From DAOUJI01 sp965219565 (GTDB lineage: Bacteria > Chloroflexota > Dehalococcoidia > Lucifugimonadales > JAGWBF01): a stretch of DNA of 64,000 nucleotides. The stretch lies in the NCBI GenBank assembly GCA_965219565.1, contig OZ244780.1:1674001-1738000 (forward strand). Reading direction: 5' to 3'. How positions within the stretch are numbered: position 1 is the first letter of the stretch; every line of letters starts with the position of its first letter. This document shows, piece after piece, positions 52,032 to 61,129 of this stretch. Both the position numbers and the translations under genes were made by a program. Under the pieces are notes generated by a model, which was not told the DNA's origin, did no database searches, and was given only the letters and a program-made list of their open reading frames with translations.

Positions 52032-53879
52032 ATGCAAACGCTAATACGAATCACCGGCATGACATGGCGCTACAAACGGCGCCTGATCATAGCCTACATC
52101 GCTTTCTTTGGCTCCATCGCCGCCGCATTCAGCATCGTCTGGATTATCGGTCACGCGGTAGACCTGCTGGTCATCCGTGACGACGAGAAAATCGTTTCCA
52201 TCAGCGACGTAACCCGCTCCACTCTGATCATGTGGGCGGGCATACTGATGGCAGTGGGGCTGTCCCGGGGAGCTTTGGACGGCGTCCGCACATATCTTGT
52301 GGACACCCTCGCTCAAAAGGTTTCCTACGACCTGCGCAACTCCTTCTACGACAAGCTCCAGCATCTAAGCTTCGCCTTCCACGACAAGGAGCACACAGGC
52401 AGCCTGATGTCCAACGCCACCTCCGACGTGGAGGCGGTGCGTCGTTTCGTGATGATGGGTCTGGTCCGTTCCATAGAGGTGGGTGTCAGGCTGATAGCGC
52501 TGGGAATCTGGCTGGTGTTCATCAGTTGGGAATTGACCCTGATCTCCATGGCCTTCGCGCCCTTCGTTGCGTTTAGGTCCGGAATTGTGGGGCGCAAGGG
52601 CAGGGAATACTGGACGCGCACCCAGGAGATCATGGGAGAGTCGGTGACCGTTCTCCAGGAGAACCTGGCCGGAATGCACGTGGTCAAGGCCTTCGCCAGC
52701 GAGGACTTCGAGAGCCGGAAGTACGACAGGAAAGTCGCGGAGCTAAGAGACCAGCACTACAAATCGGAGCGTCTCCAGGGCACTGAGAGCGCCTGGATGA
52801 CCCTCTATTTCACGGCGGTGCTGGGCGGACTCTTCTGGTACGGGGGCCTGGAGATCATCAACGGAGGCGTCACCGCCGCCGAGTTCACCATCTTCATCCT
52901 GCTTCTCAACCAGATTAACGCCCCCATCAGGATGCTGCCCTTTATCGTTAATAGCTTCGCCAGGGCGGCCTCGTCGGGCAAGCGTTTGTTCGCTATTCTC
53001 GACGCGATGTCGCCCGTGGTGGAAAAGCCCGAGGCGACGCCCATAGGTCGCACACAAGGCAACGTCGGCTTTGAGAAAGTCAGCTTTTCCTACGCACCAG
53101 ACATACCCGCCTTGCAGAGCCTGGAGTTCGATATTCCTCCTGGATCCATTGTGGCCCTTTTGGGCGCCCCTGGCAGCGGCAAGAGCACCGTGGTGAACCT
53201 GTTGCCGCGCTTCTACGACCCCACGTATGGGCGGGTGCTGATCGACGGCCAGGACATCAGAGACTTCACTTTGGAGTCCCTCAGGAGAAACGTGGGCATC
53301 GTCCAGCAGGACGTGTTCATCTTCGGGGCTACAATCCGAGACAACATCGGCTACGGAGCCGCGGGCGCTACGATGGACGACGTAGTTAGGGTGGCCAAAG
53401 CCGCTCAACTGCACGACCACATCGCCAGCCTGCCCGACGGCTACGACACGTGGGTGGGAGAACGGGGAGTGACCCTGTCGGGAGGCCAGAGGCAGCGGCT
53501 GTCCATAGCCCGCACCATCCTACTTGACCCTCCGGTACTGGTTTTGGATGATTCAACATCCAGTGTGGACGTTGAAACCGAACGGCAAATTCATCAGGCC
53601 ATGAAAGAGGTCATGAAGGGCAGGACGACTTTCGTCATAGCCCACCGTTTAAGCACAGTCCGGGAAGCCGACATAATCATGGTGTTGGACAACGGTCGTG
53701 TGGCCGAGCAGGGCAGCCATGACGAGCTTATGGCGGAGGCCGGCATGTACCGGGACATATATGAATTGCAGTTGAAGCCCCAGGAGGACGTCCTGATGGA
53801 CGCCACACTGGCCAGCTCCAACGGAGACGGGGCAAACGTCAGCGCCGCTCCAGTAGTCAGGGATGGAGGGACCGGCTAA
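52032..53879 (+). CDS. ABC exporter half-transporter with degenerate Walker B Glu (subunit A)
   Basis: A 615-residue ABC exporter with six N-terminal membrane segments and a C-terminal ATPase. Walker A is GAPGSGKST (near residue 380), Q-loop in VGIVQQDVFIFG, signature LSGGQRQRLS, and Walker B VLVLDDSTSSVD with Asp where the catalytic Glu normally stands. The partner encoded next has the normal Glu. This asymmetry is typical of heterodimeric multidrug-type exporters. ATG at 52032 has no clear ribosome site; an ATG at 52059 is possible. Confidence 0.9.
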   Translation: MQTLIRITGMTWRYKRRLIIAYIAFFGSIAAAFSIVWIIGHAVDLLVIRDDEKIVSISDVTRSTLIMWAGILMAVGLSRGALDGVRTYLVDTLAQKVSYDLRNSFYDKLQHLSFAFHDKEHTGSLMSNATSDVEAVRRFVMMGLVRSIEVGVRLIALGIWLVFISWELTLISMAFAPFVAFRSGIVGRKGREYWTRTQEIMGESVTVLQENLAGMHVVKAFASEDFESRKYDRKVAELRDQHYKSERLQGTESAWMTLYFTAVLGGLFWYGGLEIINGGVTAAEFTIFILLLNQINAPIRMLPFIVNSFARAASSGKRLFAILDAMSPVVEKPEATPIGRTQGNVGFEKVSFSYAPDIPALQSLEFDIPPGSIVALLGAPGSGKSTVVNLLPRFYDPTYGRVLIDGQDIRDFTLESLRRNVGIVQQDVFIFGATIRDNIGYGAAGATMDDVVRVAKAAQLHDHIASLPDGYDTWVGERGVTLSGGQRQRLSIARTILLDPPVLVLDDSTSSVDVETERQIHQAMKEVMKGRTTFVIAHRLSTVREADIIMVLDNGRVAEQGSHDELMAEAGMYRDIYELQLKPQEDVLMDATLASSNGDGANVSAAPVVRDGGTG

Positions 53880-55780
53880 TGCGTTTCGGCGGAGGAATGG
53901 GCGGCGGCATGATGATGGGAGGCGTCAGGGGCCTTCAGTCCGACGGTTTTCGCGCCGCCAACATGGAGGGTCTTTCCGATGAAGGCATTACGGGCGCCGC
54001 CTATGACCACACAGTGGTGACCCGGCTACTACGCTATTTGCACGACAAGAAGCTAAATGTTGGGATAGCCCTCGCCAGCGTTCTGGTATATGTGGCCGCC
54101 AACGTAACGCTGCCCCTTATGCTTTATCTCGGCCTCAAATGGTTCGTGGACGACGGAGACGTCAACGGCGTCCACATCATGGGGGCCGTATTCATGGGAG
54201 TCGTGGTCATCCACTTCCTGTCCAACTATGTGCAGTTCGCCTTCATGCCCAGGGTGGGCCAGGGCATTCTCTACGACTTGCGGAACCAGATGTTCCAGAA
54301 CCTCCAGAGGTTGTCTCCCTCCTTCTTCCACAGGACGGCGATAGGCAGAATCATGTCCCGGAATACCAGCGACTTGATCCAGATTCAGGAAGCCTTCGAG
54401 CTCTTCGTACAGAGCATGGCCGACATGCTCAGCTTGGTCGGAATCTGGGTCATCATGATGTTCATAGACTGGCAGCTTACTCTAATTTGCATGGCCATGC
54501 TTCCCGTACTTGTTGGACTGCTCTTCTTTTGGCAGAGGTTTGCCAAGAGGTCCTTCATGCGGATCAGAAGAGCCATTGCAATGGTCAACGGAGAGTATAA
54601 CCAGAACATCTCCGGAATAAGGGTGGTGGAGAGCCTTAATCGGCAGGACCAGAACCTGAGGCACTTCAATACACTCAACCAAGAGTACCTCGACGCCAAT
54701 GTACAGGCTAGCCGCTTCTCCGGCGCCCTCAACCCGATGGTTGAATTGTTGATGGGATTCGCCATTGGAGTGATCATAGTGTTCGGCGGCGAGCGAGTGT
54801 TGGGCGGCTCCCTCAACTGGGGGATCATGCTTATCTTCACCATGTACATTCAGCGAAGCGTAGAGCCCGTGCGGCACCTTGCAATGCAGTACAGTCAGCT
54901 CCAGCGGGCGATGGCAGCGGGAGTCCGAATCTTCGAAATCATTGACTTGAAGCCCGAGGTGAAGGACGCAGACAAAGCGGTGGAGATGCCCACCATAGAG
55001 GGGCGTGTCCAATACGAGCATGTCAACTTCCACTACGTCCCGGGGGTAGATGTGTTGAAGGACGTGAACCTGGAGATAGAACCGGGGGAGACTGTGGCCC
55101 TGGTTGGGGCCACCGGAGCCGGCAAGAGCACCTTCGTTACGTTGCTGCTCAGGTTCGCTGACGTCACCGGAGGAAGCATCAAAATAGATGGGCACGACCT
55201 CCGAACCGTAAAACGCCAGTCGGCGGTGAGCCAGATGAGCATGGTGCTTCAGGAACCCTATCTGTTCACCGGTACCGTAACGGAGAACATCCGATACTCC
55301 CACGAGGAGGTCTCGTATGAGGACGTGGAGGCGGCGGCCAAGGCCGTCGGCGCGCATGACTTTATTGTGGGCCTGGAAAACGGCTACGACACCATGCTGG
55401 CCGAGCGTGGCATCAACCTGAGTGTGGGTCAGCGGCAGCTCTTGAGCTTTGCCAGGGCCATCGTTTGTGACCCCAAGATTCTGATTCTTGACGAGGCCAC
55501 TGCAAACATCGACACACAGACCGAACTGCTTATTCAGGCAGCCCTGCGACAGGTCCTCCAGGGACGGACTTCGCTGGTTATAGCCCACCGCCTTTCGACA
55601 ATCCGCAACGCCGACAAGATCGTAGTATTGGATAGTGGAGAGTTGGTTGAAGTGGGCAACCACGACGAGCTTCTGGCCAAGGGAGGCGCTTACGCGAGGC
55701 TCTACGCCATCAACTACGGCCTCGAAGTTGAATCAGTCGCCGGAGACGCTGCAAAGGTCCACGCAGGCGACGACGATTAG
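53879..55780 (+). CDS. ABC exporter half-transporter with canonical Walker B (subunit B)
   Basis: A 633-residue ABC exporter. A Gly/Met-rich N-terminus (MRFGGGMGGGMMMGGVRG) precedes six membrane segments. ATPase: Walker A GATGAGKST, signature LSVGQRQLLS (altered from LSGGQ), Walker B ILILDEATANID with Glu. It starts in the TAATG overlap with subunit A, so the two are made in equal amounts. It probably exports lipids or hydrophobic compounds; substrate not determinable. Confidence 0.9.
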   Translation: MRFGGGMGGGMMMGGVRGLQSDGFRAANMEGLSDEGITGAAYDHTVVTRLLRYLHDKKLNVGIALASVLVYVAANVTLPLMLYLGLKWFVDDGDVNGVHIMGAVFMGVVVIHFLSNYVQFAFMPRVGQGILYDLRNQMFQNLQRLSPSFFHRTAIGRIMSRNTSDLIQIQEAFELFVQSMADMLSLVGIWVIMMFIDWQLTLICMAMLPVLVGLLFFWQRFAKRSFMRIRRAIAMVNGEYNQNISGIRVVESLNRQDQNLRHFNTLNQEYLDANVQASRFSGALNPMVELLMGFAIGVIIVFGGERVLGGSLNWGIMLIFTMYIQRSVEPVRHLAMQYSQLQRAMAAGVRIFEIIDLKPEVKDADKAVEMPTIEGRVQYEHVNFHYVPGVDVLKDVNLEIEPGETVALVGATGAGKSTFVTLLLRFADVTGGSIKIDGHDLRTVKRQSAVSQMSMVLQEPYLFTGTVTENIRYSHEEVSYEDVEAAAKAVGAHDFIVGLENGYDTMLAERGINLSVGQRQLLSFARAIVCDPKILILDEATANIDTQTELLIQAALRQVLQGRTSLVIAHRLSTIRNADKIVVLDSGELVEVGNHDELLAKGGAYARLYAINYGLEVESVAGDAAKVHAGDDD

Positions 55781-55828
55781 ACTTCTGGCCCGGGATTGTT
55801 TGGCTAAGCATTAGTTCGGTTCGATCCA

Positions 55829-56926
55829 ATGACAGCAGACCTGTCTCACACCGCGCTCTATGACCTTCACGTTTCCCTTGGGGCCCGCATGGTTCCCTTT
55901 GCAGGGTGGGAGATGCCGATCCAGTACCAGGGGATATTGGCTGAGACCCGTGGAGTGCGGTCCGAGGCGGGAATCTTTGACGTGTCCCACATGGGTAGGC
56001 TGGAAATTACGGGTCCCCAGTCCTCAGGCTTGCTGGATTGGGTCACCACCGCCAACGCATCCTCCATGAGGGCTAGAAGGGCGCGATACGCCCTGATATG
56101 CAACGAGCAGGGCGGCATTATGGACGACGTGGTCTTCTACCGACGCTCTGAGGAGGAATTTCTCCTGGTCTGCAATGCGTCCAACCGACCGCGCGTAGTG
56201 GAATGGATTAAGAGTTGGGCGGCGGATAAGTTCCCTGAAACGTCGATAATCGACATCACCGAAAGCACGGCGATGATAGCCCTCCAAGGCCCCCAGGCGG
56301 TTCAAGCCCTGGGCAGAATCAGCCCCCTCGACTTGTCGTCGCTCAGGTTTTTTGCATCGGCCAACACTACGGCGGCGGGTATCGGCGCCTTTGTAGGCCG
56401 CACCGGCTACACGGGCGAGGACGGATTCGAGCTGACGGTTGCAGCCGGAGAAGCCCCGGAGTTGTGGCGGGCGTTGATGGAACAGGGAGCGTCGCCCTGC
56501 GGTCTGGGAGCCAGGGACGTTCTGCGCTTGGAGGCCGGCCTTCCGCTCCACGGGAACGACATTGACCCCACGACTACGCCTATTGAAGCGAGCCTCGACA
56601 GGTTCGCCAAGCTCGACCACGACTTTGTCGGAGCAGACGTTGTCCGGCGGCAGCTGGAGGAAGGGGTCCCGCGCAGGTTAGTGGGGCTGAACGTAGAAGG
56701 GCGGAGCATAGCCCGGAACGGCTACTCCCTGATTTCCGGCGGGAAGGCAGTCGGCTATGTGACCAGCGGCACCCATTCGCCCACTTTGGGCAGAGTCATC
56801 GCAATGGGATATTTGGACGCCGACACCGCGTCTTCGGGCCGGGAAATCTTTGTTGACATACGTGGTAAACTCTCACAGGCGGAAATGGTGGACATGCCTT
56901 TCTACTCCAGAGGCGCCTCAAAATGA
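55829..56926 (+). CDS. gcvT: Glycine cleavage system T protein (aminomethyltransferase)
   Basis: A 365-residue GcvT. MVPFAGWEMPIQYQGILAET at the N-terminus, GIFDVSHMGRLEITG with the catalytic Asp region, GGIMDDVVFYR, RTGYTGEDGFEL, LGARDVLRLEAGLPLHGND and the C-terminal THSPTLGRVIAMG match the family. It transfers the methylene group from aminomethyl-lipoyl GcvH to tetrahydrofolate and frees ammonia. First gene of the gcv operon, overlapping gcvH by 4 bases. No glycine riboswitch fits in the 48-base gap before it. Confidence 0.95.
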   Translation: MTADLSHTALYDLHVSLGARMVPFAGWEMPIQYQGILAETRGVRSEAGIFDVSHMGRLEITGPQSSGLLDWVTTANASSMRARRARYALICNEQGGIMDDVVFYRRSEEEFLLVCNASNRPRVVEWIKSWAADKFPETSIIDITESTAMIALQGPQAVQALGRISPLDLSSLRFFASANTTAAGIGAFVGRTGYTGEDGFELTVAAGEAPELWRALMEQGASPCGLGARDVLRLEAGLPLHGNDIDPTTTPIEASLDRFAKLDHDFVGADVVRRQLEEGVPRRLVGLNVEGRSIARNGYSLISGGKAVGYVTSGTHSPTLGRVIAMGYLDADTASSGREIFVDIRGKLSQAEMVDMPFYSRGASK

Positions 56927-57312
56927 ACCCAACCGACAGGAAATATTCCAAAGAGCACGAGTGGGTCAAGCTGGAGTCCGGGACCACCGGGGTTGTCGGC
57001 GTCACCCACTACGCCCAGGACCAGTTGGGGGACGTGGTCTTCCTGGATTTGCCCTTGCCGGGCGCCCGGCTCGAGCAATTTGGCAAGTTCGGAGAGATCG
57101 AATCAGTGAAGGCGGTCAACGACCTCTTTTCGCCGGTGAGCGGAGAATTGCTGGAGACCAACCATGAGGCTGCGGACAGCCCGGAGATGGTCAACGACGA
57201 CCCCTACGGCAAGGGATGGCTTCTAAGAGTGGGTCTTTCCGACCTGTCGGAGTTGGACGGTTTGTTGACGGCCAGTGAATACGAAGACCTGCTGGCTGAA
57301 CCATCGGACTGA
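56923..57312 (+). CDS. gcvH: Glycine cleavage system H protein
   Basis: A 129-residue H protein. The lipoyl lysine is Lys63 in FGEIESVKAVNDLFSP, in the normal ESVKA context. It shuttles the aminomethyl group from the P protein to GcvT. The ATG overlaps the gcvT stop (ATGA). Confidence 0.95.
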   Translation: MNPTDRKYSKEHEWVKLESGTTGVVGVTHYAQDQLGDVVFLDLPLPGARLEQFGKFGEIESVKAVNDLFSPVSGELLETNHEAADSPEMVNDDPYGKGWLLRVGLSDLSELDGLLTASEYEDLLAEPSD

Positions 57313-57404
57313 CGGCCCCTGATACAACCTGGGCCCTCGGGCATACGGGCCAACGGCTCCAGAGGACCTGAGACGAGAGATCTGGTCAAGCGCTGAGTAG
57401 AGCA

Positions 57405-58724
57405 GTGACCGAAAGAGCGCCTAACCACTACATACCCAACACGGACGCCGAGCGTCGCGATATGCTCGACGTGGTGGGTGCAGCCTCGATAGACGAGCTG
57501 TTCCAAGACATTCCCCAAGCCCTGCGCGACCCGCGCTTGGACCTGCCCGCTCCCATGTCAGAACTTGAGCTTCGGCGAGAGATGGCTGCACTCGCCGAGG
57601 AGAATAAACATCTAGGGCAGAGATCGTCCTTTCTGGGCGGTGGAGCATACAACCATTTCATACCCAGCGTCGTCCGGGCCCTCATAACCCGAGGCGAGTT
57701 CCTCACGGCCTATACCCCCTACCAGCCGGAGGTCAGCCAGGGGACTCTTCAGGCCACATTCGACTTCCAGACCTTGGTGTGCAACCTGCTTGAAATGGAA
57801 GTAGCCGACGCAGGCATGTACGACGGCGCCACAGCCCTGGCCGAGGCGGCTCTCATGGCCTGCCGCATCACAGGCCGCAGGAACGTAGCAGCGCTGAATA
57901 CACTCTCACCGACCTATCGGCAGGTGGTGGCGACCTATACGGCACCACAGTCTATCGAGGTGACGGACATAGAGCCGGGGGCCGCTCTGCCTCCGGAAGC
58001 GGCATGCCTCCTGGTCCAATACCCCAACTTCTTTGGCTACGTGGAAGACATGACTAGCCTGGAAAAGCAGACCCATGACGCAGGATCCCTGTTCGTCGTC
58101 TCGGCGAACCCCGTCGCAATGGCGTTGTTCAAGTCCCCCGGCGCCTATAACGCCGACATTGTCACGGGAGAGGGTCAGGCCCTCGGCATACCGATCAGTT
58201 ACGGAGGCCCCTATTATGGGCTATTCGCTAGCCGTATGGAGTACGTCCGGCAGATTCCCGGTAGGATAGCCGGGCGCACCGTGGACGCCAGGGGAGACAC
58301 GGGTTACGTGCTGACCTTGAGCGCCAGGGAGCAGCATATCCGCCGGGAGCGGGCCACCAGCAACATCTGCACCAATCAGGCCCTTATGACACTGGCCTCC
58401 ACCGTTTATATGGCTATCATGGGTAAAGAGGGGCTGCGCCAGGCGGCGGAACTTTGCTACCACAAAGCCCACTACGCAGCCTCTTTGATTGATTCGCTGC
58501 CCGGTTACTCCGTGCCCTTTGATAGAGTCTTCTTCAATGAGTTTGTCGTGAATTGCCCCAGGCCGCCCTCACAGGTCAATTCTTCTCTGCTGGAACGAAA
58601 CATCGTAGGAGGTCTGGACATATCGGACCAGGTCGAAAACGGGATGCTGGTCTGTGTCACCGAGATGAACACCCGCGAAGAGATAGACACCCTAGCTTCA
58701 GCTCTGGATGAGGCGGCCAAATGA
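57405..58724 (+). CDS. gcvPA: Glycine dehydrogenase (decarboxylating) subunit 1
   Basis: A 439-residue N-terminal half of the split P protein. HYIPNTDAERRDML at the start, SFLGGGAYNHFIPSVV, AYTPYQPEVSQGTLQATFDFQ and MYDGATALAEAALMA are hallmarks. It lacks the PLP lysine, which is on the partner. GTG start at 57405, 92 bases after gcvH; the gap shows nothing. Overlaps gcvPB by 4 bases. Confidence 0.95.
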   Translation: MTERAPNHYIPNTDAERRDMLDVVGAASIDELFQDIPQALRDPRLDLPAPMSELELRREMAALAEENKHLGQRSSFLGGGAYNHFIPSVVRALITRGEFLTAYTPYQPEVSQGTLQATFDFQTLVCNLLEMEVADAGMYDGATALAEAALMACRITGRRNVAALNTLSPTYRQVVATYTAPQSIEVTDIEPGAALPPEAACLLVQYPNFFGYVEDMTSLEKQTHDAGSLFVVSANPVAMALFKSPGAYNADIVTGEGQALGIPISYGGPYYGLFASRMEYVRQIPGRIAGRTVDARGDTGYVLTLSAREQHIRRERATSNICTNQALMTLASTVYMAIMGKEGLRQAAELCYHKAHYAASLIDSLPGYSVPFDRVFFNEFVVNCPRPPSQVNSSLLERNIVGGLDISDQVENGMLVCVTEMNTREEIDTLASALDEAAK

Positions 58725-60187
58725 CGTCCGGAGTCCGGGCTTCGATGAACAACCGCTCGACCCTGATGGAGCGGAGTGTGCCAGGACGTCGAGGCGCGGC
58801 TTTGCCTAATATAGACGTTCCTGAGCAGCCGATGCCCGACGAGTCGCTGCTGAGGCAAAGTCTGGAGTTCCCGGAAATCACCGAGCCGGAGGTCGTCCGC
58901 TACTTCACGCTCCTGAGCCGGTTGAACTATTCCATAGACACGAACTTCTACCCGCTGGGCAGCTGCACTATGAAGTACAACCCAAAGCTGCACGACGAGA
59001 TGGCGTTCATGCCGGGGTTTGCAGGCATCCACCCTCTCCAGCCTCAATCCGACGTGCAGGGCGCTCTTAAACTGCTCCACAGGCTCCAGACCTATCTTGC
59101 GGAGATTACAGGGATGAAGGCGGTGAGTCTGGCCTCGTTGGCCGGAGCACAGGGCGAGCTTTCCGGCATGTTGATGATCCGCGCCTACCACCGAGAACGG
59201 GGAGACACCCATCGCACCAGGGTGGCCATACCGGACAGCGCCCACGGGACTAATCCAGCGTCGGCGGCCATGGCGGGATTCGAGGTTGTAACCGTGAAGT
59301 CCGACGACGACGGCAACATGGACCTGGAGAGCCTCAAGGCCGTAGCCGACCATACCCTGGCCGGGGTCATGATCACCCAGCCCAACACCCTGGGACTATT
59401 CGACACCAACATCCTGGACCTCTGCGACGCGGTCCACAGCGCCGGGGGCCTGGTCTATGGCGACGGCGCCAATATGAACGCCCTGCTCGGCCGGGTAAAG
59501 CTGGCCGAGATGGGTTTTGATGTGGCCCACTTGAACCTCCACAAGACCTTCACGACGCCCCACGGAGGAGGCGGCCCCGGAGCAGGTCCGGTGTGCGCCA
59601 ACGAGATTCTTGCGCCTTATCTGCCCGCTCCCGTCTCTCTTCCAGTTCAAAGGGGCGGTGGGGAAGTATACGAGCTGACGGCCCCGGAAAAGACCATCGG
59701 CAAGGTGTGCGGCTTCCACGGCAATTTTGGGGTGTTGGTGCGCGCCTACGCCTACATCCGCACTATGGGAGAACCGGGTCTGAGGGAAGCCAGCGGGAAC
59801 GCCGTACTTAACGCAAACTATGTTTTAAAGAGGTTGGAGGACATCTACCACCTCCCCTACAAGCGGACCTGCATGCACGAGGTGGTCTTTTCACCTCGGA
59901 CCCAGAAGGCCAGAGGTGTAAGGGGGCTGGACATTGCCAAGCGGTTGCTTGACTATGGATTCCACGCCCCAACGATGTATTTCCCTCTGATAGTGGATGA
60001 CGCTCTGATGATAGAGCCCACCGAGACCGAGAGTAAGGAGACGGTCGACGCTTTCATAGACGCCATGAGAAGCATTGACCGAGAAATATCCGAGGACCCG
60101 GACCTAGTCAAGGGCGCCCCTCACTTGACGCCCATGGCAAGGCTGGACGAAACACGGGCTGCTCGCAACCCCGTGCTCAGGGGTTAG
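58721..60187 (+). CDS. gcvPB: Glycine dehydrogenase (decarboxylating) subunit 2
   Basis: A 488-residue C-terminal half of the P protein with the PLP lysine at Lys275 (LNLHKTFTTPHGGGGPGAG) and FYPLGSCTMKYNPKLHDE near the start. With GcvPA it decarboxylates glycine and loads the aminomethyl group on GcvH. The N-terminal 20 residues are longer than usual; ATG at 58745 is a possible alternative start. Confidence 0.95.
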   Translation: MTSGVRASMNNRSTLMERSVPGRRGAALPNIDVPEQPMPDESLLRQSLEFPEITEPEVVRYFTLLSRLNYSIDTNFYPLGSCTMKYNPKLHDEMAFMPGFAGIHPLQPQSDVQGALKLLHRLQTYLAEITGMKAVSLASLAGAQGELSGMLMIRAYHRERGDTHRTRVAIPDSAHGTNPASAAMAGFEVVTVKSDDDGNMDLESLKAVADHTLAGVMITQPNTLGLFDTNILDLCDAVHSAGGLVYGDGANMNALLGRVKLAEMGFDVAHLNLHKTFTTPHGGGGPGAGPVCANEILAPYLPAPVSLPVQRGGGEVYELTAPEKTIGKVCGFHGNFGVLVRAYAYIRTMGEPGLREASGNAVLNANYVLKRLEDIYHLPYKRTCMHEVVFSPRTQKARGVRGLDIAKRLLDYGFHAPTMYFPLIVDDALMIEPTETESKETVDAFIDAMRSIDREISEDPDLVKGAPHLTPMARLDETRAARNPVLRG

Positions 60188-60258
60188 AATATACTTCAGG
60201 TGAATGATATCGAAAAGTGGGGCCACGCCCCGACATTGACGGGTTGAGGAGGTTGGCG

Positions 60259-61128
60259 ATGGCGGACAAGCTGAGGTTGAACAAGGCGATAGAGCTTCTG
60301 GAGCAGGGCAAGACCGTATTCAGCACGGGAACGGTGCCCAGCGGCAACATCGACGACATCACTTTCGTCGCGGACTCCGACTTCGACATGATAATTCTGG
60401 AGACGGAACACGAGGCGTTCGGCTTCGAGCAGCTCCGAGTGTCTCTTCAGTATCTTCTCAGCAGGAAAAACATCGCTGAGAAAGGGAACTTACAGCCGGA
60501 CGTGGTCCCCTTCGTGCGCATTCCGCCCAACTCCAGGGAAGCCGCCAGCAACCAGTGGGTAATCAAGCAGACCCTTGACACCGGCGTCTATGGGCTGGTT
60601 GTGCCCCATCTCAACACGCCGGAGGACGCTCTTGCTGTTACGGTGGCCGCCAGATATCCGCAGGTGCCCGGCGTGGCCGACTTCGAGCCTCAGGGAGAGC
60701 GGGGTTGGTGGCTGCGGCTCTGCGCCAGGTACTGGGGTCTCAGCATCCCTGAGTACTACGACGCTGCTGATCTTTGGCCCCTCGACCCCGACGGCAACAT
60801 GCTGCTCATCGGGATCGTGGAGGAAGCTCAGGGAGTAAAGAACATTCGGGACATCTTGAGGAACAAGCAGGGGATCGGGGCTGTCTGGCCCGGGCCGGGT
60901 GACATGTCGACGTCCATGGGCAAGCCGGGTCGCCCCAACGACCCCGAGGTTCAGGAAGCGATTATGAACGTTCTGGCCGCGTGCAAGGAGTTCGAAGTCC
61001 CCTGTGCGGTGTCCGCCAGCCCATCCGAGGTCGAGATGCGGTTGGAACAGGGGTTCAACATAATCCTGTCGGGCATCCAGCGGTCGTCCCCCACCCTTGC
61101 CGCTGGGAGAGCAATAGCGGGACGCTAG
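60259..61128 (+). CDS. HpcH/HpaI aldolase family protein
   Basis: About 289 residues from ATG 60259 with TTGAGGAGG upstream. A TIM-barrel class II aldolase-like enzyme: FDMIILETEHEAFGFEQLR near the start, VYGLVVPHLNTPEDAL, LLIGIVEEAQGVKNI (metal-binding Glu) and GIGAVWPGPGDMSTSMG with the second metal ligand Asp. Members cleave 2-keto-3-deoxy acids or related hydroxy-acyl compounds. It follows gcvPB after 71 bases and may be co-transcribed; no link to glycine metabolism is established. Confidence 0.85.
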   Translation: MADKLRLNKAIELLEQGKTVFSTGTVPSGNIDDITFVADSDFDMIILETEHEAFGFEQLRVSLQYLLSRKNIAEKGNLQPDVVPFVRIPPNSREAASNQWVIKQTLDTGVYGLVVPHLNTPEDALAVTVAARYPQVPGVADFEPQGERGWWLRLCARYWGLSIPEYYDAADLWPLDPDGNMLLIGIVEEAQGVKNIRDILRNKQGIGAVWPGPGDMSTSMGKPGRPNDPEVQEAIMNVLAACKEFEVPCAVSASPSEVEMRLEQGFNIILSGIQRSSPTLAAGRAIAGR

Positions 61129-61129
61129 C

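Noticed and set aside
55781..55828. Glycine riboswitch before gcvT
   Set aside because: Only 48 bases separate the stop of the ABC exporter from gcvT, too short for the aptamer, and no typical core was seen.
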